A DNA stretch of 64,000 nucleotides from Sphingobacterium daejeonense (lineage in GTDB: Bacteria > Bacteroidota > Bacteroidia > Sphingobacteriales > Sphingobacteriaceae). This document shows positions 57,446 to 64,000 of the stretch, one piece after another. The notes below the pieces were generated by a model. That model worked only from the letters and a program-made list of their open reading frames with translations, was not told where the DNA came from and did no database searches. Where the stretch lies: positions 2,418,001-2,482,000 of the forward strand of contig NZ_LR590470.1 of NCBI RefSeq assembly GCF_901472535.1, read 5' to 3'. Within the stretch, counting starts at the first letter, position 1, and every line of letters begins with the position of its first letter. The position numbers were made by a program, and so were the translations under genes.

Positions 57446-58411
57446 ATGAAAAATATTTTATACACTATAGCAGGAATTATTCTTTTACAAAGTTGTTCTG
57501 GTGACAACCAAAAAAAGCAAATAAAATTAGAAGGAAAGATCGAACGTGATCAAATCGCGGTCACAACAAAGATCCCCGGTAAAATTCAGAAAATATTTGT
57601 CGAAGCAGGTCAGAATGTCCATAAAGGGGATACCTTGGTGATTTTGGAACTTCCAGAGGTAGACGCTAAAGCAATACAGGCCGAAGGAGCCTTTTCCGCT
57701 GCACAAGCGCAATATGAAATGGCAGTGAAAGGTGCAACAGATGGACAAATGAAACAGTTGCACGCCAAAGTAGACGGCTTAAAAGAACAGTACGACTTCG
57801 CGCAAAAATCATTGGACAGAATGAACAACCTTTTGCGCGACTCCCTGATCTCGCAACAAAAGTATGATGAAGTATATGCGAAATACCAAGGTGCAAAAAA
57901 TCAATACCTTGCCGCTCAAGCCGAATTAGCTGATGTACAGCATGGTGCAAGGATCGAACAACAAAGAATGGCACTCGGGCAAAAAGAACGGGCATTAGGG
58001 GCAGTAGATGAAGTGAATGTAGCGGCTAAAGAACGTTATATTTTGGCACCTCAGGATATGAGCATTGAGAATATAAACTTGCAGGTAGGAGAGTTGGCAA
58101 TGGCAGGATATAGCTTAGTATCTGGATATATCAATGATGGTACATTCTTCAGGGTAACAATCCCAGAAAGCAAAATCAAGGATTTTGTAAAAGGTCAAAA
58201 CAAAACCCTTATTATTCCATACTTGGAAAATAAAGAGATACAAGCTAAAGTCGAAACAATTAAGCCTTTGAGCTCTTATGCTAATATCTCAACAGCTTAT
58301 CCTGATTTTGAAGAACAAGAAACTTTGTTCGAGGTACATTTAAAACCTGTAAATATTCAGGAATCTAAAGACTTGCTAACAAAAGCTACATTTATAGTAA
58401 AACAAAATTAA
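57446..58411 (+). CDS. HlyD family membrane fusion protein
   Basis: 321 residues. Lipoprotein-like N-terminus (LLQSCSGDNQ) rather than a plain anchor. Biotinyl/lipoyl half-motif VTTKIPGKIQKIFVEAGQNV then HKGDTLVILELPEVD, a helical hairpin with long coiled coil (residues 75-180), and a beta-barrel after PQDMSIENINLQVGELAMAG. It links the inner-membrane permease to TolC. Confidence 0.88.
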   Translation: MKNILYTIAGIILLQSCSGDNQKKQIKLEGKIERDQIAVTTKIPGKIQKIFVEAGQNVHKGDTLVILELPEVDAKAIQAEGAFSAAQAQYEMAVKGATDGQMKQLHAKVDGLKEQYDFAQKSLDRMNNLLRDSLISQQKYDEVYAKYQGAKNQYLAAQAELADVQHGARIEQQRMALGQKERALGAVDEVNVAAKERYILAPQDMSIENINLQVGELAMAGYSLVSGYINDGTFFRVTIPESKIKDFVKGQNKTLIIPYLENKEIQAKVETIKPLSSYANISTAYPDFEEQETLFEVHLKPVNIQESKDLLTKATFIVKQN

Positions 58412-58414
58412 GAC

Positions 58415-59590
58415 ATGAAGAATTTTTTGAGTTTATTAAAAAGAGAATTCAGACTCTTCTTCCAAAACAAGGTCTTGCTTGTTCTATTCTTGGGAGCTCC
58501 GATTTTATATGGAGTTTTGGTAGGAGGGGTCTATAAAAAAGGAAAGGTTACTGACTTACCTATAATCGTAGTCGATGAAGATAAAAGCCCATTGAGCAGA
58601 CAATTGATCGATATGTTCAATGAAAATGATGTTATCTATGTCGCCAAGGTGCTCAATGATCCATTCAGAGCTAAAGATGAAGCCCTGAAAACAGAATCTA
58701 CTGTCGTGGTGCAAATCCCAAGAAACTTTTCTGCAGATGTAAACTATAATAGAAGTACTGAATTGACATTATTTGTAAATGCATCCAACACATTGACCTC
58801 AAATTCAGCAATGATGGCAGTAAACGTAGCTGCATCTACTTTAAAAGCTGGGATACAGATCAAGGCGCAACAAAAGAAAGGTGTACCTGAATACGTCGCT
58901 TCAAAACAATTTGAACCCTTCAAAATAACCATGATCAAACAAAATATAAGAAGCGGTAACTATCTTTATTTTATGCTCCCTGGAGTTTTGTTGACTGTAT
59001 TGCAACAAGTAATGATGTTAGGACTGGCATTGAGTTTTGCCTCAGAATTTGAAAAAGGGACATTTCCGGAACTGGTACAAAAAAGCAACAATGTATTTGT
59101 CCTTATATTGGTTAAAATCTTGCCTTATATCCTGATGTCTGGCCTGATATATATCTTATACTATGGCTATTCACTTTGGTATAGAATGCCATTGAACTTG
59201 GACGGCGGAGCATTCTTTGCAACAACCATACTGTTTTTGTTAGCGGTAAGCTTTATAGGGATTTTGGTTAGTATAGCTATTCCAAGTCAGCTGAAAGCTA
59301 CGGAAATCTTAATGGTTATTGCTACGCCAAGCTTTATCCTGAGCGGATTTACATGGCCATTGAGTCAAATGCCTGAATGGGTAGTCGCGATAGCCAAAAT
59401 GATCCCATTAACACATTACTTGCAAATCTTCAGAACTTTAATGATAGAAAAGGGAAGTATAGAATATCTTCAAGGGCCCGTTATTGGACTTGCAATAATA
59501 GCAGCTGTAACACTAATAGCTTCAATTATCCTACTCCAGATTAAAATCAATAAGGTCAAGAAAAATAAACAGGTCCAAGCAACAGTTTAA
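58415..59590 (+). CDS. ABC-2 type permease (YhhJ/YbhR-like)
   Basis: 391 residues. N-terminal TM (VLLVLFLGAPILYGVLVGGV), a large external domain (about 40-180), then five TM segments including FILSGFTWPLSQMP, a signature of drug-export ABC-2 permeases. It follows the HlyD gene after three bases. No ATP-binding gene lies in the operon, so it needs an ATPase from elsewhere or works differently. A terminator follows. Confidence 0.88.
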   Translation: MKNFLSLLKREFRLFFQNKVLLVLFLGAPILYGVLVGGVYKKGKVTDLPIIVVDEDKSPLSRQLIDMFNENDVIYVAKVLNDPFRAKDEALKTESTVVVQIPRNFSADVNYNRSTELTLFVNASNTLTSNSAMMAVNVAASTLKAGIQIKAQQKKGVPEYVASKQFEPFKITMIKQNIRSGNYLYFMLPGVLLTVLQQVMMLGLALSFASEFEKGTFPELVQKSNNVFVLILVKILPYILMSGLIYILYYGYSLWYRMPLNLDGGAFFATTILFLLAVSFIGILVSIAIPSQLKATEILMVIATPSFILSGFTWPLSQMPEWVVAIAKMIPLTHYLQIFRTLMIEKGSIEYLQGPVIGLAIIAAVTLIASIILLQIKINKVKKNKQVQATV

Positions 59591-59613
59591 CTTTGTCTTT
59601 TAACAAACCTGTC

Positions 59614-59648
59614 AAGCATTGAATCACTCGATTCAATGCTTTTTTTAT
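59614..59648 (+). terminator. terminator of the efflux operon
   Basis: AAGCATTGAATC / GATTCAATGCTT, perfect 12-bp stem with a four-base loop and a T run. Confidence 0.93.
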
Positions 59649-59658
59649 TTACACCCAT

Positions 59659-59941
59659 CGGTCCCTGGGCTTCGACTCCGCTAAACCACCGAGTAGAAGG
59701 ACAGCCAGCGGGATGTTCGGTCCCTGAGCGTAGCCGAAGGGCCCGAACAATCACAGACTAGACATACCGGTCCCTGAGCTTCGCCTCTGCTAAACCACCG
59801 AGCCGAAGGACAGCAATCGGGATGTTCGGTCCCTGAGCGTAGCCGAAGGGCCCGAACAATCACAGACTAGACATACCGGTCCCTGAGCATCGACTCCGCT
59901 ACCCAGCGAGTAGAAGGCGGTCCCTGAGTAGGCGAATGGCC
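59659..59941. repeat. 109-bp tandem repeat, 2.6 copies
   Basis: CGGTCCCTG starts at 59659, 59768 and 59877, exactly 109 bp apart. Each full unit also has TTCGGTCCCTGAGCGTAGCC then GAAGGGCCCGAA, an inverted repeat. GC-rich relative to the genes. No gene is present. Confidence 0.92.
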
Positions 59942-59945
59942 AGTT

Positions 59946-59977
59946 CTAATGTCTAATGTCTTATGTCTAATGTCTAA
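59946..59977. repeat. 7-bp microsatellite (TGTCTAA)n
   Basis: Four to five units of TGTCTAA or TGTCTTA at a 7-bp period directly after the 109-bp repeat, next to the end of the 59981 gene. A related heptad occurs at 62211-62247 and 62287-62328. Confidence 0.85.
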
Positions 59978-59980
59978 CCC

Positions 59981-60604
59981 CTACTTCCCCTCAATAACCA
60001 CACTTCCTTTCTTACCTGGCGAACCAGAATAAATCTGTCCTTGAGGCATACCTCGAAGACCGGGCTGAGCCATGGAAATACGGCTATAGATCTGACCAAT
60101 CTCACTGGTTGGATTAACTCGTAACCCACCTTCTTGTACATCTACAAAAAGATAATTGTTCGCTTTTTTATCGCTGGACTGAGGTTTGATGCCAGTAGGA
60201 TCATACATGATTACAACATCGCCACCATCACCGTTGGGATGAGTCTTGGTGCCATTAAATGCATCTATCCCTCGAGCAATAACAAATAAGGATCCCAATT
60301 TATTGAACTTTACATCCATATTAATGTCTGTCGCATTGTTTTTGCTGTCCTGACCCGTAATAACTACATTTTTACCAATCTCAGCATAACCAATCTCCAT
60401 CTTTACGTCCTTTTTCGCATAAAATTCAATCTTGGACCTATCCTTCATAATCAGCGTATCAATCTTCAAAACCATGGATGAGTCTCCACGGTTGAACACT
60501 TTTTTATCCTTCTTTCCAAGTTCTAACTTAGAAATATGCTCTACTTGTTGACCATAAGATAACATGGTGCCCAACAATAAAGCGAAACTTAATATATATT
60601 TCAT
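59981..60604 (-). CDS. exported hypothetical protein, 207 aa
   Basis: Signal peptide about 1-18 (LLLGTMLSYGQ). The middle is beta-rich (IDTLIMKDRSKIEFYAKKDV) with a Gly/Asn/Asp segment (HPNGDGGDVVIMYDPTG) and the end is Gly-rich with collagen-like PGLRGMPQGQIYSGSPGKKG. No family is recognised. Monocistronic, upstream of the lpxB end. Confidence 0.65.
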   Translation of the reverse strand: MKYILSFALLLGTMLSYGQQVEHISKLELGKKDKKVFNRGDSSMVLKIDTLIMKDRSKIEFYAKKDVKMEIGYAEIGKNVVITGQDSKNNATDINMDVKFNKLGSLFVIARGIDAFNGTKTHPNGDGGDVVIMYDPTGIKPQSSDKKANNYLFVDVQEGGLRVNPTSEIGQIYSRISMAQPGLRGMPQGQIYSGSPGKKGSVVIEGK

Positions 60605-60653
60605 TGTACAATTCTCCTTTCTAGTAGGACAAAAATTAAGGGAAATAGTTTAA

Positions 60654-61769
60654 CTATTCCCCTTTCATATATTCAACGATTAGTTTTGCTGTCTTTTTTG
60701 AAGCCCCTGGGCTGCCCATTTTTTCAATGAGAACATCATAATTCTCCAAAACACTCGCGCGATGCTCTGGATCAGCAATTAACCTCCCAAGTTCATCACC
60801 AATATTGCTTGTTGTACAATCCTGCTGGATTAATTCAATAACTGACAAGTAATTGTTGATCAAGTTGACCAATGATATAAATTGTACTTTAATAACTTGT
60901 CTGGCAATCATCACGGTGATTGGATTCGCTTTATAAACGACCACTTGCGGCACTCTTAAAAGAGCGGTCTCTAAAGTTGCAGTTCCGCTAGTAACGGCTG
61001 CTGCTTCAGCATTTTTCAGTAAATCATAAGTCTGGTCAAAAACAACCTTGATAGGATAGTCACCAATATATCTTTGATAAAGGCTAAGGTCAAAATTAGG
61101 AGCACCTGCAATAACGATTTGATGTGCCGGAAAACGATCATATAAGCCAACCATTTCAGGTAATAAATGCTCAATTTCCATTTTGCGACTGCCGGGAAGT
61201 AAAGCAATGATAGGACTTTGATCCAATCCATTTCGCTCCCTGAAATCTGACTGGAATTTATACGCCGAAATAGCATCCAATAATGGATTCCCTACATAGT
61301 CGACATCATATCTAAATTCCTTGTAGAATTTAACCTCAAATGGTAGAATACAGAACATATGATCAACAACCTTCTTGATCTTATAGACTCTCTTTTGATT
61401 CCATGCCCAAAGTTTTGGGGAAATATAATAACAAACCCGAATGCCCAGCCTCTTGGCAAACTCAGCAATCTTCATGTTGAAACCAGGGAAATCTATCAAG
61501 ATAACAGTGTCAGGTTGATATCTTTGTATATCTGCCTTTACTTTTTTGAGGTTTTTGGAAATACTTCTCAGGTTTTTCAGAACCTCAATAAAACCCATAA
61601 AGGCCATCTCCGAAGTATGAATCAACACGGGAACTCCAGCTGCAGCTTGCATCTGGTCGCCACCTACAATTTGAAATTCCGCTTCCGGATCTTCCTTCTT
61701 CAAGGACTTGATCAGATTTGCACCATGTAAATCACCCGAGGTCTCTCCAGCTATTATATAATATCTCAT
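60654..61769 (-). CDS. lpxB: lipid-A-disaccharide synthase
   Basis: 371 residues. YIIAGETSGDLHGANLIKSL, VILIDFPGFNMKIAEFAKRL, YYISPKLWAWNQKRVYKIKK and LLPGSRKMEIEHLLPEM followed by TSGTATLETALL are diagnostic LpxB motifs (GT19). It joins lipid X and UDP-diacylglucosamine at the inner membrane in lipid A synthesis. Confidence 0.96.
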   Translation of the reverse strand: MRYYIIAGETSGDLHGANLIKSLKKEDPEAEFQIVGGDQMQAAAGVPVLIHTSEMAFMGFIEVLKNLRSISKNLKKVKADIQRYQPDTVILIDFPGFNMKIAEFAKRLGIRVCYYISPKLWAWNQKRVYKIKKVVDHMFCILPFEVKFYKEFRYDVDYVGNPLLDAISAYKFQSDFRERNGLDQSPIIALLPGSRKMEIEHLLPEMVGLYDRFPAHQIVIAGAPNFDLSLYQRYIGDYPIKVVFDQTYDLLKNAEAAAVTSGTATLETALLRVPQVVVYKANPITVMIARQVIKVQFISLVNLINNYLSVIELIQQDCTTSNIGDELGRLIADPEHRASVLENYDVLIEKMGSPGASKKTAKLIVEYMKGE

Positions 61770-61933
61770 TATTCCGATTAATCTTTAAAGATAAGAATTC
61801 TTACAACCATGATGCAAAAATTCAATAAAATGCATAAACCTAAACTTAGTAGCCCACTTTAAACTATTCAATCCTTTCCAATTTGACCTGTCCCAAATCT
61901 TTCTAATTACTAACGAATAGGTGCTTTGTTATA

Positions 61934-62039
61934 CTCTCATTCGTCTCTTGTTCGGACCTCGTTCGGACCTCGTTCGGAGCTGCTTCGGAAAACACCCGAA
62001 CAAGGTCCGAATCAGGTCCGAACGAAAGAAGACTGAGAG
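61934..62039. repeat. long inverted repeat with GTTCGGACCT units
   Basis: GTTCGGACCTC occurs twice followed by GTTCGGAGCTG on the left, and AAGGTCCGAA and CAGGTCCGAACGAA on the right. The outer arms CTCTCATTCGTC and GAAGACTGAGAG extend it to about 106 bp, a potential long hairpin. It is in the lpxB upstream region. Small frames across it are not genes. Confidence 0.85.
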
Positions 62040-62067
62040 TGGAACGAGAGTGGAAGGAGAGTGGAAC
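62035..62067. repeat. 11-bp tandem repeat GAGAGTGGAAC x3
   Basis: Three units GAGAGTGGAAC, GAGAGTGGAAG, GAGAGTGGAAC follow each other at the edge of the long hairpin. Confidence 0.9.
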
Positions 62068-62210
62068 AAGACTATACTTAGAAAAATAAAAATGACAATA
62101 TTAATATCAACAGAAATTAATATTGAACCCATCCAAAATCAAAAAAAAATGGCCCGGAATTAATTCCAAGCCATCCTCTATTCAAATATCTTCATTTCAA
62201 GTCTACCAAT

Positions 62211-62328
62211 AATAGACAATAGACATTAGACAAGAGACAATAGACACATACAACAGTCAAAAGTTTGCAAACATAAAACCTTAACATGTCATTGTCTTAT
62301 GTCTTATGTCTTATGTCTACTGTCTATG
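62211..62328. repeat. opposing 7-bp heptad arrays
   Basis: About five AATAGAC units at 62211-62247 face about five TGTCTTA/TGTCTAC units at 62287-62328, so the two arrays can pair into a long stem with a 40-base loop. It lies directly after the porin stop and could act as its transcript end. Confidence 0.8.
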
Positions 62329-62329
62329 T

Positions 62330-63532
62330 TTAAATCCCCAACTCAACCTGGAACATAGCGCCCCATGCACTTTTATCATTGTTGTTGTTGAAATATCCAT
62401 CTTTGAATGTATAACTTCCATTTAATTGAAATTTCAAACGGTGAGCTTTCATGTACTTAGTAAGACCTACCTCCATAACTTCGGTCTGTCTTTCAAATGC
62501 CTGAATATCTTTATGAGGCTCAACGTAGGTATATCGACCAGCAATTTCATAACCGTGGTTCAACAAATAAGATACTTGTTGATTGACACCCCAACCTTTA
62601 TAGGCAACTGTTTCTTGAGGATCGTCCTCATCGGTCATATTAAATGGGTTGTCTACATCACGGCGCATGTATTCAGCTTGATAAGCAAATCCTGCATACT
62701 TGAATATGGCATCAGCAAACGCAATTTTAAAAGTAAATGGGTTTTGTACAAATCTACCCAATTGACCTGCTTCGCGTTTTGTTCTATCATTATAGCTATA
62801 ACCACCACCGATTGACAACTTAGGAGTTTCTTCGCGCTCTAAATCACCTTCTTGGTAATCATTGTCATTGGTGAAGTCGCCCAATGGAAGGAATTCAACA
62901 CGACCGGTATAGGCTAATCCGGCATCTGTTGAAGATGCTGCACGACCTTCACCAGTAGATATCGCTGCCTTAGCATTGATAGGTACATTTCCAATCTTCT
63001 TGCTCAAGTTCAAAGAAACACCAAAGTCACGGTCCAACGTGAAGTTCTCATTTACTAATGAACGATCCGCAAACTGCAACTGACCCGAAGAATTTACACG
63101 CTGGCGGTTACCAGGTAACTTGTTCTGACCAAAGGAAATGTAAAAATCATCCGTAAAATTATAGAACATCACAGCGTCCCTTACAATATTTGGAATCTTG
63201 GAGTCGTCATAATCTTGGTCACTGCGGGTAAATGCCAACTGAACGGAATAGGAAATCTTAGGTGTATAAATGTAACCATCCATACGCATTCTTAGCCTCC
63301 TGATACGAGCATCAAACTTACCATCATCTATGCCATTTAATTCTTCCTTGTAACCTAACCGGTTTTGCATACGGAACCTGAAGTTCACATAAAACAATGA
63401 ATCACTGGATTTATACTGAATTCCTTTGAAATTAAGGATTGTAGCTCGGTCATCACGTTCTTGGGCGTAGGCTGATGTAACTCCAATAATTACAAGAGTT
63501 AAAATAAGGTAAAGGTGTTTTAATTTTTTCAT
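62330..63532 (-). CDS. OprO/OprP-like outer-membrane porin
   Basis: 400 residues; signal peptide about 1-23 (GVTSAYAQ). Beta-barrel strands with VNFRFRMQNRLGYKEELNGI, RIRRLRMRMDGYIYTPKISY and FYISFGQNKLPGNRQRVNSS, typical of the phosphate-selective porin O/P family. The last residues (GAMFQVELGI) form a C-terminal strand. It starts one base after the agmatine deiminase stop, so both are cotranscribed. Substrate is unproven. Confidence 0.85.
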   Translation of the reverse strand: MKKLKHLYLILTLVIIGVTSAYAQERDDRATILNFKGIQYKSSDSLFYVNFRFRMQNRLGYKEELNGIDDGKFDARIRRLRMRMDGYIYTPKISYSVQLAFTRSDQDYDDSKIPNIVRDAVMFYNFTDDFYISFGQNKLPGNRQRVNSSGQLQFADRSLVNENFTLDRDFGVSLNLSKKIGNVPINAKAAISTGEGRAASSTDAGLAYTGRVEFLPLGDFTNDNDYQEGDLEREETPKLSIGGGYSYNDRTKREAGQLGRFVQNPFTFKIAFADAIFKYAGFAYQAEYMRRDVDNPFNMTDEDDPQETVAYKGWGVNQQVSYLLNHGYEIAGRYTYVEPHKDIQAFERQTEVMEVGLTKYMKAHRLKFQLNGSYTFKDGYFNNNNDKSAWGAMFQVELGI

Positions 63533-63533
63533 G

Positions 63534-64000
63534 TTAAATAGATGGTTCTTGTTGGCTTAAGCAATGAAAACTTCCTAATCCCCAGATAATATCTACGGAA
63601 TCAATTCCAATTACTTTTCTATCAGGAAAACAACTCTGGATGATTTCGAGAGCCTTAGTGTCATTCTTATCATTGAAAACAGGTACAACGACAACTTTGT
63701 TTGCAATATAAAAATTTGCATAGGATGCTGGCAATCGTTGGTCATCGTATTCAACTGGTCTTGGCATGGGTAATTCGATGATTTTCAATGGTCTACCATC
63801 TAATAATCTCATGCTTTTCAAGTTTTCCAAATTCTCCTGAAGCAAGCCATAATTTTCATCATTAGGATCTTCCTCAACGACAGTTAAAACAGTATCCTCA
63901 GATACAAAACGCGTAATATCATCGATATGGCCATCTGTATCATCCCCAACAATCCCATCACCTAGCCACAATACCTGTTCTTGACCATAATAATCCTTTA
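63534..64000 (-). CDS. aguA: agmatine deiminase (peptidyl-arginine deiminase family), 5' partial
   Basis: The frame stays open to base 64000, so the start lies outside. Seen: QVLWLGDGIVGDDTDGHIDD, with the catalytic His and Asp of the guanidino-modifying fold; MPRPVEYDDQRLPASYANFY; and the C-terminal GLGSFHCLSQQEP with the catalytic Cys. It hydrolyses agmatine to N-carbamoylputrescine for polyamine synthesis. It is the upstream partner of the porin. Confidence 0.9.
   Translation of the reverse strand, partial: KDYYGQEQVLWLGDGIVGDDTDGHIDDITRFVSEDTVLTVVEEDPNDENYGLLQENLENLKSMRLLDGRPLKIIELPMPRPVEYDDQRLPASYANFYIANKVVVVPVFNDKNDTKALEIIQSCFPDRKVIGIDSVDIIWGLGSFHCLSQQEPSI

Noticed and set aside
59681..59863. 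60-aa minus-strand frame in the 109-bp repeat
   Set aside because: Product of the tandem repeat; no independent coding evidence.
61921..62163. Short frames across 61921-62163 on both strands
   Set aside because: They read through the GTTCGGACCT inverted repeat and the 11-bp tandem repeat, and show Arg/Ser-rich low-complexity sequence.
1..64000. tRNA and rRNA genes
   Set aside because: I looked through the intergenic stretches for cloverleaf sequences such as GGTTCGAATCC arms and saw none convincing. A covariance search would be decisive.

Overview
The window is AT-rich bacterial DNA from the phylum Bacteroidota, most likely a Sphingobacterium-like member of the Sphingobacteriaceae. This rests on the gene families present: a HmuY-type heme lipoprotein, membrane and TPR proteins fused to AraC-type DNA-binding domains, DUF4382 and DUF2807 (head GIN) proteins, and KdsB/LpxB for an LPS outer membrane. 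Bacteroidota-type promoter boxes (TAnnTTTG) are also present. There is no rRNA gene and I recognised no tRNA gene.

Layout. 0-8.8 kb: end of a glycosyltransferase gene, FKBP isomerase, aldo/keto reductase, a TetR-fabF pair behind a perfect palindromic operator, kdsB, deoxynucleoside kinase, trpS, small hypotheticals and an unusual SDR. 8.8-19.2 kb: PPK2, a SatD-DUF3307 pair behind five exact-period palindromes, a serine hydrolase, fabV, a phytochrome-like histidine kinase, lepA and folD. 19.3-33.7 kb: small envelope and lipoprotein genes (BON, SH3, Ycf48-like), a secreted zinc peptidase, and a Zn/Cd-type P-type ATPase. 33.8-37.8 kb: GH15 hydrolase and a fused trehalose-6-phosphate synthase/phosphatase. 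38.4-43.9 kb: a cluster of four AraC-type regulator genes, three of them membrane-linked, with a membrane-anchored repeat protein. 44-52.7 kb: a heme uptake locus (receptor, HmuY, HmuT, HmuU, HmuV, HmuS, ChaN) with a promoter carrying two operator-like palindromes. 52.8-56 kb: DUF2807, a Crp/Fnr regulator, then 1.7 kb of non-coding repeats including a MITE with a 9-bp target duplication. 56-64 kb: TolC-HlyD-ABC2 efflux operon, a tandem repeat block, a secreted hypothetical, lpxB, more repeats, a porin and the end of an agmatine deiminase gene.

About 16 genes are interrupted by one-base frameshifts, most of them in homopolymer runs, and they include housekeeping genes such as lepA and every gene of the heme transporter. 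The simplest explanation is residual sequencing error, densest at 9.2-17.2 kb. Such genes are annotated here over their full inferred span.

The most interesting candidates are the SatD-DUF3307 module with its palindrome array, the AraC-regulator cluster with a 21-bp direct repeat near its HEAT-like gene, the heme promoter architecture, the phytochrome-like kinase that appears to lack a chromophore cysteine, and the repeat block with a dated insertion event.
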